Shown here piece after piece: positions 35,798 to 46,308 of a stretch of 64,000 bases of DNA; position 1 is the first letter of the stretch, and each line of letters starts with the position of its first letter. The stretch comes from Hyphomonas oceanitis SCH89. GTDB taxonomy: Bacteria > Pseudomonadota > Alphaproteobacteria > Caulobacterales > Hyphomonadaceae. The translations under genes and the position numbers were made by a program. Location of the stretch: NCBI RefSeq assembly GCF_000685295.1, contig NZ_ARYL01000001.1, forward strand, positions 248,001 through 312,000, in the 5' to 3' direction. The notes under the pieces are model-generated. The model was given only the letters and a program-made list of their open reading frames with translations. It was not told the origin of the DNA and searched no databases.

Positions 35798-37026
35798 AGT
35801 TCGGTGTCGCCTTCCAGTCAGCCCTTGAGGCGCTGATCTCAAATCCCCTGCGCAGTTTCCTCACCATGCTGGGCATCATGATCGGCGTCGCCTCAGTCAT
35901 GGCCATGATGGCGATCAGCGAAGGCGCGGCCAAGCAGGTCGACGCCCAGATCGCCCAGCTCGGCGCCAGCAACCTCACCATCTTCCCCGGTGCATCACGC
36001 GGCGGGCCGCGCTCTGGTGGCGGCGCCTCGGACCAGCCCTTTACCGAATCCGATGTCGAACAGATCAAGCAGGAGCCTTTTGTGACGGCAGTTGCCGCAC
36101 GCATCTCCGGCTCCGTCATGGTCGTCTCCGGCGAGGACAACTGGTCGACCAGCCTGCAGGGCACCAATACCGATTATTTCGTCACCCAATCGCTGAAAAC
36201 CAGCGAGGGACGCCTGTTCGACGACCGCGAAGCCAGCTCCGGCGCCGCCGTGGCCGTTATTGGCAAGACCGTTGCCGACGCGCTGTTCGAGGGAACAAAC
36301 CCGGTCGGGCAGACGATCCGCGTCAACAATGTGCCGGTCGAAGTAATCGGCGTGCTCGTCACGCGCGGCCAGTCATCCGGGCCGGGCGGTGACCGCGACG
36401 ATATCGTCATCGTGCCCATCAGCACGGCCCGTAACCGTATCCTTGGTGGGAATGCCACCGTCGCGCGCTATGTCGGCAGCATGGAAGTCGGCATTGCAGA
36501 CGGATACGACATGACAACGGCCCAGGAACAACTCGAAACCCGTTTGCGCGAAATCCGCCGCATCGCGCCCGGCGGGACAGATGATTTCCGCGTGTTCAAC
36601 ATTGCAGACTTCGTCCGCGCCCGCTCCAGCACGCAGGCGACCTTCGGCGTCCTGCTGGCCTTCACCGCTGCCGTCTCGCTCATCGTCGGCGGTGTCGGCG
36701 TGATGAACATCATGCTCGTATCGGTCACCGAGCGCACCCGCGAGATCGGCCTGCGCATGGCCATCGGCGCGCGCGGCATCGATATACTCGGGCAATTCCT
36801 GGCCGAAGCGCTGGCGCTCTGCCTGCTCGGGGGCCTGATCGGGTCTGCCTTGGGCGTGGGCGCTGCAAAGCTTGCAGCGAAACTCGGGGAGTTCCCTGTT
36901 GAGATTTCCCCGCGTATTGCCATCATAGCCATTGGCGCATCAGCTCTGATTGGCCTGTTCTTCGGATTCTTCCCCGCCCGGCAGGCGGCGCGGCTCAACC
37001 CAATCGAGGCCCTACGACATGAATAA
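35794..37026 (+). CDS. MacB-type ABC exporter permease
   Basis: 410 residues. One N-terminal membrane helix, a large periplasmic MacB_PCD domain (about 45-250), then three C-terminal helices in an FtsX fold (SLIVGGVGVMNIMLVSVTERTREIGLRMA). It works with the ATPase and adaptor to pass substrates from periplasm to the outer-membrane channel. Gly/Ser-rich loop near residue 70. Overlaps the next gene by 8 bp. Confidence 0.95.
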   Translation: MKFGVAFQSALEALISNPLRSFLTMLGIMIGVASVMAMMAISEGAAKQVDAQIAQLGASNLTIFPGASRGGPRSGGGASDQPFTESDVEQIKQEPFVTAVAARISGSVMVVSGEDNWSTSLQGTNTDYFVTQSLKTSEGRLFDDREASSGAAVAVIGKTVADALFEGTNPVGQTIRVNNVPVEVIGVLVTRGQSSGPGGDRDDIVIVPISTARNRILGGNATVARYVGSMEVGIADGYDMTTAQEQLETRLREIRRIAPGGTDDFRVFNIADFVRARSSTQATFGVLLAFTAAVSLIVGGVGVMNIMLVSVTERTREIGLRMAIGARGIDILGQFLAEALALCLLGGLIGSALGVGAAKLAAKLGEFPVEISPRIAIIAIGASALIGLFFGFFPARQAARLNPIEALRHE

Positions 37027-38407
37027 GCTCTCCCCTGCCCTTGCGCTGGTCCTTCTGGCCACGGCCGTCCCGTCCTGCGCCTCCAGCCGCAGTCAGACGT
37101 CGCCCGAACCGTTGATCACGCAGGAAGCAACAGCGCTAAACGCGCCCGAACGCTGGGCCTTCGGGCCAGAGACGGATGGCGAAGTGGCCGCCGGCTGGTC
37201 CGAGATCATCAAGGATGACGCCCTCCTTGCGCTGATGGACGAGGCGCTCGCCGCCAATCCGGGCCTGCGGGCCAGCGCCGAAAGCGTGCGCCGCTCCGAA
37301 GCCTTCCTGCGCCAGTCACGCTCGGGCCTCCTGCCCAGCCTCGGTGCCAGTGCCGGCGCCTCGGGCTCCTCGCCCTTTGAGGATGCCGACCTGTCGGAAA
37401 ACTATAACCTCGGCGTCAGCGCGAGCTGGGAAGCTGATCTCTGGGGCGCCATCAGCTCGGATATCCTCGCCTCCGAATATGATCTCGTCAGCACCGAAGC
37501 AGTTTACCGGTCGAGCCGCGAAGCCCTGGCCGCCGCCGTCGCCCGCGCCTATGTCGTGGCCATTGATGCAGGCAATGCCGTCGCACTCTCCCAAGCTACA
37601 CTTACTGCGCAGGAAGAAACGCTGCGTATCGTCAATGTGCGGTACGAACTTGGCGCCGCCGACCGGCGCGAACAGGTGCTTGCCGAATCCGATATCGCCA
37701 GCGCGCGCGACTCCCTCGAACAGGCGCTGGCTGCGCAACGCAGCGCCGTGCGCGCACTGGAAGTCCTGCTCGGTCGCTATCCTGACGGCACGCTCCCTAT
37801 TCCCGATACACTGCCTGCCGTGACCGATGTCGTCATTGCCGGCCAGCCGGCCGATCTCCTGCGCCGCAGGCCTGACATTGTTGCCGCTGAATCCTCTGTC
37901 CGCTCCGCCTTTGCAAATACGGCCATCGCGCGTACCGGGCGTTGGCCCAGCCTGTCGCTGTCCGGCGGCGTCTCCAGTGCGACGTCCGACCTTGGCGACC
38001 TCGTCGATCCGGCAGCGCTCGCCCTCTCCCTCGGCATCCGGCTCGCCGGAACGCTGTTTGATGGCGGCCTGACCACGGCGCGTATTGATGCGGCTGAATC
38101 GAACGGGCGCATTGCGCTCGCCAATTACGGGTCCACCGTGCTGGACGCCTATGCCGATGTCGAAGGCCGACTGGATGATGTCCAGACACTGCGCAACCGC
38201 GCAGGCTATGTCGAGACAGCTGCGGAGAATGCACGCGAAACATTGCGCCTTGCCGAGATCCAGTATCGCGAAGGCGCCATCGACCTTCTCGATGTCCTGA
38301 CATTCCGCCAACGAAGCTTTCAGGCAGACCGGACACTGCTGTCGCTGCGGCGGGCACAAATCGAATCCCGCATCACGCTTTATCTGGCCCTTGGAGGGGC
38401 CATTTAA
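37019..38407 (+). CDS. NodT-type outer-membrane efflux lipoprotein (TolC family)
   Basis: 462 residues from ATG 37019. Lipobox AVPSC (Cys20). Two OEP repeats with long helical hairpins; RRPDIVAAESSVRSAFANT is the RND/NodT-type signature. It forms the outer-membrane channel for the MacA/MacB genes upstream. Likely substrates are antimicrobial or siderophore-like peptides, but nothing in the window identifies them. Confidence 0.94.
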   Translation: MNKLSPALALVLLATAVPSCASSRSQTSPEPLITQEATALNAPERWAFGPETDGEVAAGWSEIIKDDALLALMDEALAANPGLRASAESVRRSEAFLRQSRSGLLPSLGASAGASGSSPFEDADLSENYNLGVSASWEADLWGAISSDILASEYDLVSTEAVYRSSREALAAAVARAYVVAIDAGNAVALSQATLTAQEETLRIVNVRYELGAADRREQVLAESDIASARDSLEQALAAQRSAVRALEVLLGRYPDGTLPIPDTLPAVTDVVIAGQPADLLRRRPDIVAAESSVRSAFANTAIARTGRWPSLSLSGGVSSATSDLGDLVDPAALALSLGIRLAGTLFDGGLTTARIDAAESNGRIALANYGSTVLDAYADVEGRLDDVQTLRNRAGYVETAAENARETLRLAEIQYREGAIDLLDVLTFRQRSFQADRTLLSLRRAQIESRITLYLALGGAI

Positions 38408-38564
38408 AACATGAGCACTTTCACAACTATCATTCAAAAATCCCTATAGGGATCGCTCGCGAGGCGCAAAAACGCGACGTATTGCCGCTTAATGCCGCTT
38501 TTATGTAACAAATCTGCCGAACACGCTTGTCCTCTATAACATATGCTAGATAGTGGGTTTTATA

Positions 38565-38966
38565 ATGTTGAAATCAGAGAATAATTCCGGCCACGATGCC
38601 CGAAAGCCAACTGATGCAGATCGCTTCGTTGGCCAGCAATTGCGTCAGGGACGCCGCGAAATGGGCCTTACCCAAGATGGGTTGGCCCAAATCCTTGGCG
38701 TTACCTTCCAGCAAATCCAAAAATATGAGGCTGGTCACAGCCGCATGTCAGCAGGTCGCCTCCGGGAGGTGGCGATTGCGCTAAAAAAGCCCATTAGCTT
38801 TTTCTACGAGCCCTTTGAATCGACGGGCCGCAAGTCGCATGCCGCAGAGACACGCCTTCGGGTCAAGGATCTCCGGCGCGACGCAAAGAAGCTGATCGAC
38901 CAGATTGGTGACGCCGACGACCTGCAGGTCGCCGTGCGCCTTTTGCAGGCCCTCGAGACAAACTGA
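38565..38966 (+). CDS. XRE-family HTH regulator
   Basis: 133 residues. XRE/Cro HTH at about residues 24-75 (GLTQDGLAQILGVTFQQIQKYE is split by the recognition helix), then a helical tail similar to many alphaproteobacterial single-domain regulators. ATG 38565 is preferred; a GTG at 38553 would add four residues. The upstream 38408-38564 stretch is AT-richer than surroundings and probably holds its promoter. Confidence 0.9.
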   Translation: MLKSENNSGHDARKPTDADRFVGQQLRQGRREMGLTQDGLAQILGVTFQQIQKYEAGHSRMSAGRLREVAIALKKPISFFYEPFESTGRKSHAAETRLRVKDLRRDAKKLIDQIGDADDLQVAVRLLQALETN

Positions 38967-38987
38967 CGTCAGACGCGATCGTTACCG

Positions 38988-39239
38988 TCAGGCTGACGCA
39001 ATACCGACACCGGCAGCCATAAGGCGGGATTCAAGCAGCCACCTATAGGCCGCTGCATAGGCGGCGCCGAGGGTGGTTTCCAGCTCATGGGACGTATTCG
39101 GGTCGGTCGCACCAGCGTCGCCAACAATGCGGATCACGCTCGCAAGGCGGTCCACGGTCTGTCGGGCACTCTCCAGCTCAATCCGTATCTGCGCACGGCA
39201 GACAGGTATTTCTGTTGAATTTCCTGACTTGTTGGACAT
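38988..39239 (-). CDS. Small hypothetical protein
   Basis: 83 residues, all-helical, no membrane segment: IELESARQTVDRLASVIRI followed by AAYAAAYRWLLESRLMA. A strong GGAGG ribosome site lies 7 bp before ATG 39239. Family not recognised. It converges on the XRE gene with 21 bp between. Confidence 0.6.
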   Translation of the reverse strand: MSNKSGNSTEIPVCRAQIRIELESARQTVDRLASVIRIVGDAGATDPNTSHELETTLGAAYAAAYRWLLESRLMAAGVGIASA

Positions 39240-39385
39240 CGTGACACCTCCATGTAACTGGCATTCCCGGAGTGCGGCACCCTTCAGGCGCCCCTCACAG
39301 GAACCCCTGCCGACGACGCAATAGTCGCCAGCTGGAAATTACATTAGTGTCATGATGGCTCGCGTCCAATAAATTCAAAGATTGC

Positions 39386-42097
39386 TTATATTTTTTTTGT
39401 TTCCGCTATCATTTTGTATACGATATCCAGCGCATCGCGCGGTGTCAGGGCATCAGGATCCACATCTGCAAGAATACGGAGCAATTCAGAGTCTGCCTCA
39501 GGCGGATCAAAGGATTCGGCGGACGGAGCATCTTCTGCAAAAGCAGCAAAAAGCGGCAAGCTCTCGGCGGCAGCGGGATCAGCTTCAAGCCGCTTCAATA
39601 TCTGAGCTGCACGCGCGACGGCCCGTTTGGGCAGGCCGGCAAGGCGCGCCACCTGCACGCCATAGGAGCGATCAGCCGGCCCCGCTTGCACCTCGTGCAG
39701 GAAGACAAGATCATTCTTCCACTCACGCGCCCGGAGGGAGGCGTTTGCTGCGCCGGGCAGGTCTTCAGCGAGCTGCGTCAGCTCATGGTAATGCGTGGCA
39801 AAGAGGGCCCGGCAGGCATTGACGCCATGCAGATGCTCCACCGCCGCCCAGGCAATGGCAAGGCCATCATAGGTCGACGTGCCCCGGCCGACTTCGTCCA
39901 GGATAACGAAACTGTCGGGCGTCGCCTGCGTCAGGATCGCGGCTGTCTCCACCATCTCGACCATGAAGGTCGACCGGCCGCGCGCGAGATCGTCCGACGC
40001 ACCGACGCGCGAGAACACCCGGTCTGCAAGGCCCAGCGTAATGGATCGGGCGGGCACGAAGCAGCCCGCCTGCGCCAGGATCACCGCCAGCGCGGCCTGC
40101 CGCAGATAAGTCGATTTACCCGCCATGTTCGGGCCAGTGACCAGCAGAAGGCGCGGCGCCCCCTCCCCGCCCGCATCAAGCGACAGGTCATTGGCGGTAA
40201 AGCCCTTGCCGTCACGCCTGAGCGCCGCTTCGACCACTGGATGCCGCAGGCCAACAGCGGCAAATTCCGGCGCATCGGCAATCACTGGCCGCACCGCATC
40301 GCACTCGACCGCCCACGCCGCATTGGCCGCCGCAACATCGAGATCGGCCAGCGCACCAGCGGATACGGCCAGCGCTTCATTGAGGTCATCAACACGGCCA
40401 CAGAATTCATCAAACAGCGCCGTCTCGCGGCCCTTGGATTCTTCCTCCGCCCGCGAAATGCGCCCTGCAAGGTCTGACAGCTCACGCGTCGAGAAACGCA
40501 CATTACCGGCCAGCGTCTGGCGATGGATGAATGTCTCCGACAAGGGCGGCGCCAGCAGCGCCTCGCCATGTCGGGCCGGCACATCAATGAAATAGCCGAG
40601 CACATTGTTGAACTTGATCTTCAGCGCCGAAATGCCGGTCTCACTGGCATACCGCGCCTGCAGTTCCGCAATGATCCGGCGACTGTCATCCCGCAGCCCG
40701 CGTGCTTCATCCAGCGCTGCGTCCCAGCCCGGTGCAATGAAGCCGCCATCGCGCGCCAGCATGGGCAGGCTTTCGTTCAGCGCACGTCCAAGGTCTGCAG
40801 CGAAGGTCTCCAGCGCTGGCGCATTGTCCAGTAACAGCTTCTCGACGGCCCCCGCGAGCCGGGCGGTCAATCCGCCATCCATCGCAGAGAGGCCACGCGC
40901 AGCAGCATCCCCGGCTGCAAGGGCCCGGCCAATGGCCTGCAGGTCACGCGGGCCACCGCGCCCAAGACGCAGCCTCAGGCGCGCGCGTTCGATATCAGGC
41001 GCCGCCTTCAGCCGGGCGCGCAAACGCTCCAGCATGTCGGCATCATCGACCAGCCAGGCCACAGCCTCCAGCCGCGATTCGATCTCGGAACGGTCCAGGG
41101 ATGGACGCGAAAGATGCGTCGCCAGCAGGCGCGCGCCCGGGGCGGTCACCGTCCGGTCGATCGTGCCCAACAACGACCCGTCCCGGCCACCGCTCATCGA
41201 ACGGTCGATCTCGAGGCTGGCGCGCGTGGCAGGGTCGATCGCGACATGCCCCCTTACCGGCGGTCTTTGTGGCGCATCCAGCCTGATATCCGCCCCGGCC
41301 TGCGTCAGCTTTACATAATCAAGCAAGAGCCCGATCGCCGACAGCTCCGCCTTGCTGAAATCACCAAAGGCTTCCAGCGCCGCCACGTCGAACGTTTCCT
41401 TCAGCAGGTCCTCGCCGGACTTGGGCGTCGCGGCGCGCGCGGGCCGCTCGGTCAGCGGGGCACGCGATGCCTCGGCCGCCGCCGCAATCGCCGGTCGGTC
41501 CATATCGCCGCTACTGACCAGCAATTCATTCAGCGGCCAGCCGAGCAGCATGTCCGCCAACGCACCCGGCAGGACCGGGGCGACATCAAACCGGCCTGTC
41601 GACACATCACAGACCGCTATCGCCGCTTCCGTGCCGCCCTTGGCAAGCGCAATGGCGGCCAATGCCTGCCCCTGCCGCGCGGGAAGCAGCGAATCCTCGG
41701 TCAGCGTGCCGGGTGTGACAATGCGGACAATGTCGCGATTGACGATGGACTTCGACCCACGCTTCTTGGCTTCGGCCGGGCTCTCGGTCTGCTCGCACAC
41801 GGCGACACGCGCACCGGACTTGATCAACCGTGCCAGATAGCCCTCGGCGGCGTGATAAGGCACGCCCGCCATAGGAATTGGTTTACCATTGTATTCCCCG
41901 CGAGCTGTCAGCGTAATATCGAGGATTCGGGCTGCTTCGACCGCGTCATCGAAGAAAAGCTCATAGAAATCGCCCATTCGGAAGAACAGGAGTGCTTCAG
42001 GATGGCGCTCCTTGATACCGAGATATTGCGCCATGAAAGGCGTCGGCTCGCTGCCCTTGGCAGCGGCCTGTTTCGAAGGGGGAGCAGTGTCAGCCAT
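39386..42097 (-). CDS. mutS: DNA mismatch repair protein MutS
   Basis: 903 residues from ATG 42097. Mismatch-recognition motif [14 protein letters not shown] (Phe-x-Glu wedge in GDFYE), connector and lever domains, ATPase with Walker [27 protein letters not shown] and the C-terminal HTH. It detects mismatches and recruits MutL. An alternative TTG/GTG further upstream (42145) is less likely. Shares the 180-bp intergenic region with divergent maeB. Confidence 0.97.
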   Translation of the reverse strand: MADTAPPSKQAAAKGSEPTPFMAQYLGIKERHPEALLFFRMGDFYELFFDDAVEAARILDITLTARGEYNGKPIPMAGVPYHAAEGYLARLIKSGARVAVCEQTESPAEAKKRGSKSIVNRDIVRIVTPGTLTEDSLLPARQGQALAAIALAKGGTEAAIAVCDVSTGRFDVAPVLPGALADMLLGWPLNELLVSSGDMDRPAIAAAAEASRAPLTERPARAATPKSGEDLLKETFDVAALEAFGDFSKAELSAIGLLLDYVKLTQAGADIRLDAPQRPPVRGHVAIDPATRASLEIDRSMSGGRDGSLLGTIDRTVTAPGARLLATHLSRPSLDRSEIESRLEAVAWLVDDADMLERLRARLKAAPDIERARLRLRLGRGGPRDLQAIGRALAAGDAAARGLSAMDGGLTARLAGAVEKLLLDNAPALETFAADLGRALNESLPMLARDGGFIAPGWDAALDEARGLRDDSRRIIAELQARYASETGISALKIKFNNVLGYFIDVPARHGEALLAPPLSETFIHRQTLAGNVRFSTRELSDLAGRISRAEEESKGRETALFDEFCGRVDDLNEALAVSAGALADLDVAAANAAWAVECDAVRPVIADAPEFAAVGLRHPVVEAALRRDGKGFTANDLSLDAGGEGAPRLLLVTGPNMAGKSTYLRQAALAVILAQAGCFVPARSITLGLADRVFSRVGASDDLARGRSTFMVEMVETAAILTQATPDSFVILDEVGRGTSTYDGLAIAWAAVEHLHGVNACRALFATHYHELTQLAEDLPGAANASLRAREWKNDLVFLHEVQAGPADRSYGVQVARLAGLPKRAVARAAQILKRLEADPAAAESLPLFAAFAEDAPSAESFDPPEADSELLRILADVDPDALTPRDALDIVYKMIAETKKI

Positions 42098-42277
42098 GGT
42101 GGCGGACGCTAGCGCCTCGCCAGTAGATTCGCAAAGCGTTCGCACTGCGATTGGCCATCAAATCGCCTGATTACGTGACCACATGGTCCACATTTGCGGT
42201 TGGCACGCTTGGCCACGGGGCCTAGGGTCGACCGCTAGCGTTCATTCTCACTCGTTAGCATCGGACTACCCCTCTCC

Positions 42278-44554
42278 ATGACCTCCAAGCGTCCTAGCTT
42301 CACTGATCAGGAAGCACTCGATTTCCATTCCAAACCGACACCCGGCAAAATCTCCATGGCGCCAACAAAGCCCATGGGAACGCAGCGCGACCTGTCGCTG
42401 GCCTACAGCCCCGGTGTTGCGATTCCGGTACTGGCAATCGCGGAAGACATCGACAAGGCCTATGACTACACGTCCAAGGGCAACATGGTCGCGGTCATTT
42501 CCAACGGCACCGCGATCCTCGGCCTCGGAAACCTCGGCCACATGGCCTCCAAGCCGGTCATGGAAGGCAAGTCCGTCCTGTTCAAACGCTTCGCCGATAT
42601 CGACAGTATCGATGTCGAAGTGAACACGACCGATGCCGAAGACTTCATCCGCACCGTCCGTAACATTGGCGACACATGGGGCGGCATCAACCTCGAGGAT
42701 ATCGGTTCGCCCGATTGTTTCATCATCGAGAGCCGCCTGCGCGAAGAGCTCGATATTCCGGTCTTCCATGATGACCAGCACGGCACAGCCATCATCGCCG
42801 CCGCCGGCATCATCAATGCGTGCCACATCACGGGCCGCGAACTGAAGGACCTGAAGGTTGCCGTCTCGGGTGCCGGCGCGGCCGGCCTCTCGGTCGCAGG
42901 TCTGATCCGTCATCTCGGCGTCAAGGCCGAGAATATCCTGATGTGCGACTCCACCGGCGTGGTCTATGAAGGCCGCACCGACAAGATGGACCAGTTCAAG
43001 TCTGCGTTTGCGGTGAAAACCTCCAAGCGCACGCTGGCGGAAGCCTGTGAAGGCGCCGATTGCCTCCTCGGCCTCTCGGCCAAGGGTGCTGTCTCCAAGG
43101 CCATGGTCAAATCCATGGCCAAGAACCCGATCATCTTCGCCATGGCGAACCCGGATCCCGAAATCACGCCCGAAGAGATCAAGTCGGTGCGTGACGATGC
43201 GATCATCGCGACAGGCCGCTCGGACTACCCGAACCAGGTCAACAACGTCCTCGGCTTCCCTTACATCTTCCGCGGCGCGCTCGACGTGCGCGCAAGAAGC
43301 ATCAATGAGGAAATGAAGGTCGCTGCCGCCCGCGCGCTGGCTGAGCTGGCACGGGAAGACGTGCCGGATGAAGTGGCCGCTGCCTATCACGGTGCGCGCC
43401 CGAGCTTTGGCCGTGAATACATCATCCCGACCCCGTTCGATCCGCGCCTGATCAGCTTCATTCCGCCTTTCGTGGCGCAGGCCGCCATGGACACAGGCGT
43501 TGCCCGCAAGCCGATTGCCGACATGGACGCCTACCGCGCCTCGCTGGCCCAGCGCGCCGATCCGGCTGCCGCCTTTATCCAGGGTGTTCAGGCCCGCGCT
43601 CGCGACGTGCAGCGCCGCATCGTGTTTGCAGAGGGGGAAGAGCCCGCCGTCGTGCGCGCCGCTTTCAGCTTCAAGAACCAGGGCCTTGGCCATCCGATCC
43701 TGATCGGCCGCGAAGCCCAGGTCGAGCGGACGATGGAACAGATGGGCGTGCCGGCCGGTACGCTGGAAATCATCAATGCCCGCCTCTCCGACAACAATCC
43801 CATCTACACAGACTTCCTCTATGCCCGCCTGCAGCGCGATGGCTACCTGAAGCGCGACGTACAACGTCTCGTGAACCAGGACCGGAACATCTTCGGCTGC
43901 TGCATGCTGAAGAATGGCGATGCTGATGGCATGGTCACCGGCGTGACCCGGAATTACGACGTGGCCCTCAGCGATTCCCGCCTGGTGCTCGACGCGCTGC
44001 CGGGCAAGGCGCTGATTGGCATGTCCATGGTCATCAACCGCGGCCGCACCGTGTTCATCGCCGATACAAGCGTGACCGAACTGCCGCAGGGCGATGACCT
44101 TGCGAATATCGCACTGGAAGCCGCCGCCGCCGTGCGCGCCATGGGCTTTGTCCCGCGTGTTGCCTTCCTCTCCTACTCCACCTTCGGCAACCCGATGGGC
44201 GAGCGCGGCGAGAAAGTGCGTGAGGCCGTCGCCATTCTCGACGAGATGGGCGATGTCGACTTCGAATACGAAGGCGACATGAACGCCGATATCGCGCTCA
44301 ACCCGGGCCATTCCCTGCTCTATCCGTTCTCGCGCCTGAAGGGCCCTGCCAACGTGCTGGTCATGCCGGCGATCCACGCCGCGTCGATCTCGACCAAGCT
44401 GCTGGAATCCATGAGCCGCGCGACCGTGATTGGCCCGATGCTGCTCGGCCTTGAAAAGCCGGTGCAGATTGCCTCACTCGGCGCAACGGTTGGCGATATC
44501 GTCAATCTCGCGACGATTGCCGCCTATGACGTGGACCGCGTCCACCCAGACTAG
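42278..44554 (+). CDS. maeB: NADP-dependent malic enzyme with phosphotransacetylase-like domain
   Basis: 758 residues. The malic-enzyme part (about 1-430) has [27 protein letters not shown] and [14 protein letters not shown]; the C-terminal part (about 440-758) is PTA-like ([14 protein letters not shown]), normally regulatory in MaeB. It decarboxylates malate to pyruvate, making NADPH. Start ATG 42278 follows a 180-bp promoter region shared with mutS. Confidence 0.95.
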   Translation: MTSKRPSFTDQEALDFHSKPTPGKISMAPTKPMGTQRDLSLAYSPGVAIPVLAIAEDIDKAYDYTSKGNMVAVISNGTAILGLGNLGHMASKPVMEGKSVLFKRFADIDSIDVEVNTTDAEDFIRTVRNIGDTWGGINLEDIGSPDCFIIESRLREELDIPVFHDDQHGTAIIAAAGIINACHITGRELKDLKVAVSGAGAAGLSVAGLIRHLGVKAENILMCDSTGVVYEGRTDKMDQFKSAFAVKTSKRTLAEACEGADCLLGLSAKGAVSKAMVKSMAKNPIIFAMANPDPEITPEEIKSVRDDAIIATGRSDYPNQVNNVLGFPYIFRGALDVRARSINEEMKVAAARALAELAREDVPDEVAAAYHGARPSFGREYIIPTPFDPRLISFIPPFVAQAAMDTGVARKPIADMDAYRASLAQRADPAAAFIQGVQARARDVQRRIVFAEGEEPAVVRAAFSFKNQGLGHPILIGREAQVERTMEQMGVPAGTLEIINARLSDNNPIYTDFLYARLQRDGYLKRDVQRLVNQDRNIFGCCMLKNGDADGMVTGVTRNYDVALSDSRLVLDALPGKALIGMSMVINRGRTVFIADTSVTELPQGDDLANIALEAAAAVRAMGFVPRVAFLSYSTFGNPMGERGEKVREAVAILDEMGDVDFEYEGDMNADIALNPGHSLLYPFSRLKGPANVLVMPAIHAASISTKLLESMSRATVIGPMLLGLEKPVQIASLGATVGDIVNLATIAAYDVDRVHPD

Positions 44555-44556
44555 GC

Positions 44557-46308
44557 CTAGTCGTCCTGATCCAGAACAAGGCTCGTGGCATGACTGGTGT
44601 CACGGGCCTGACGGATCCATTCAAAGATCGACAGCACGACGGCGACACCGCCGAGCCAGAACGTGATCATGAAGACTGAATAATAGCCCTGCCGCTCAAT
44701 GATCTCGCCGAGCCATGGCCGTCCCAGCGTTCCGATCAGCATGGTGAGCGACGCCAGCAGCGCATATTGCACAGCCGCAAAGCGCGGGTTCACCACCGAC
44801 GTCAGGTAGGCCGTGATCGCCACCAGCGCGAAACCACCCGCAAGGTTCTCGGCAAAAATGGTGACCATCAGGCGCGCCATGCGCTGGCCCTGGTCTGCGG
44901 CGACAACATCGGGTGAAAGCTTCGCCGCCCAGTCCGCCAGCGCGCTGAGCGGTGGGCCGAGATGAGATACCTGCAGGAAACTGTCGAGCACGACGGCGCC
45001 CGCTGCGAGGTCTGCATAGAGCAGGTTCGTCGCCGCTGCGACAACGCCACCGACGAAGAAGACCGGCATACGGCCAAGGACGGCAATTAGAACAGCCCCC
45101 AGCAACGACCCGAGAATGGTCGCAATGACACCAAAGAACTTCGACGCAATGGCCACATCGTCCAGCGAATGGCCGAGCGCACCGAACTGGTCTCCCAGAT
45201 AGAACGGATACGCAAAAGCGCCCCACACGGCATCGGTAAAGCGATAGGTCAGCGCCAAAAGCAGGACCAGAACAGCGCCCCATTTGAGGCGCGAGATCAG
45301 CTCCATAAGCGGGTCAAAGATCGCCCGGAAGAGATTGCGCAGCACGGAATCCGCGCGCGTCTCATTGGCAATACGCACTGGCGTTTCAGCTGCCTGCGCC
45401 CCGAATCGGAAGACGAGAATGGCTGACACGATCGCTGGCACAAGCACGGTCAGCCCGACAATCCATGGGCCTTCCGAGCGCACAAATGTACCGCCGGAGG
45501 GCGGCGTCGCCGAGAACAGGGCCTGCATCACGAAAGTGAGGATCATGACAAAGCCGATCAGCCAACCGATCGACACGACTGTCACGGCAGGTACGGCCAC
45601 ACCGCGCTGTAGGCTGGGCAGGAAGGACAGCCGGTCAGCATTGGGCTTTTTCGAACTGGCCGGTTCCGGCGCAATGATGCTGCCGATCATCGACAAAGCG
45701 AGTACGAAGGCGACCATCAGGAAGGTAACCGTCCAGCCCGCACGCGCTGCCACCAGCAGCGCAATGAAACCGGAGATAAAGCCCGCCGACTTGTAGCCGA
45801 ACTGGTAGAGGGCGGACATGAGGTCCTTGTCTTCATCGGACCGGGCGACCTCGATGCGCCAGGCATCCAGCACGATGTCATGCGTCGGTGAGATCAGCGC
45901 AATGGCCAGCGCAATCAGCGCAACAAGGCCGATATTGGCCGCCGGGTTCGTGAAGGCGAAAATGGCAATCAGGATGACCATGACGCCCTGCAACAGCAGG
46001 AGCCATGACCGCCGCCCCCCAAGAAATCCGGTGATCGGCGCAGGCCGGGCCGTCTGGAAGATTGGCGCCCAGAGATATTTGAAGGAATAGCCGAGCGTAA
46101 GCAGGGATAGCGTGCCGATCGTTGACGGCGTGATCCCGAGCTTAGTGAGCCAGGCATTCAGCAGGCCCAGCGTAACGCCCATTGGCAGGCCCGCCGCGAA
46201 GGCGAACAGGGCCATCGCGGCCATGCGCCTGTCGCGCAGGGCCTTGAGGGCGCGCACAGCGCGGGGCGGTTTTTTCAGCGGCGGAGGTGGGATCGCCGCT
46301 TCGCTCAT
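44557..46308 (-). CDS. ampG: AmpG-family muropeptide MFS permease
   Basis: 583 residues, about 14 membrane segments. AmpG features: GLPMGVTLGLLNAWLTKLGI at the N-terminus, YSFKYLWAPIFQ, and ALISPTHDIVLDAWRIE. It imports anhydromuropeptides for wall recycling and can influence beta-lactamase induction. Longer than the E. coli protein (491) mainly in a central loop. It overlaps the hybrid kinase stop by 4 bp; its own stop is 2 bp from maeB. Confidence 0.92.
   Translation of the reverse strand: MSEAAIPPPPLKKPPRAVRALKALRDRRMAAMALFAFAAGLPMGVTLGLLNAWLTKLGITPSTIGTLSLLTLGYSFKYLWAPIFQTARPAPITGFLGGRRSWLLLLQGVMVILIAIFAFTNPAANIGLVALIALAIALISPTHDIVLDAWRIEVARSDEDKDLMSALYQFGYKSAGFISGFIALLVAARAGWTVTFLMVAFVLALSMIGSIIAPEPASSKKPNADRLSFLPSLQRGVAVPAVTVVSIGWLIGFVMILTFVMQALFSATPPSGGTFVRSEGPWIVGLTVLVPAIVSAILVFRFGAQAAETPVRIANETRADSVLRNLFRAIFDPLMELISRLKWGAVLVLLLALTYRFTDAVWGAFAYPFYLGDQFGALGHSLDDVAIASKFFGVIATILGSLLGAVLIAVLGRMPVFFVGGVVAAATNLLYADLAAGAVVLDSFLQVSHLGPPLSALADWAAKLSPDVVAADQGQRMARLMVTIFAENLAGGFALVAITAYLTSVVNPRFAAVQYALLASLTMLIGTLGRPWLGEIIERQGYYSVFMITFWLGGVAVVLSIFEWIRQARDTSHATSLVLDQDD

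Noticed and set aside
42266-44377. 703-residue minus-strand frame opposite maeB
   Set aside because: It is the antisense image of a clearly identified malic enzyme; long antisense frames are common in GC-rich DNA and this one has no domain signature.
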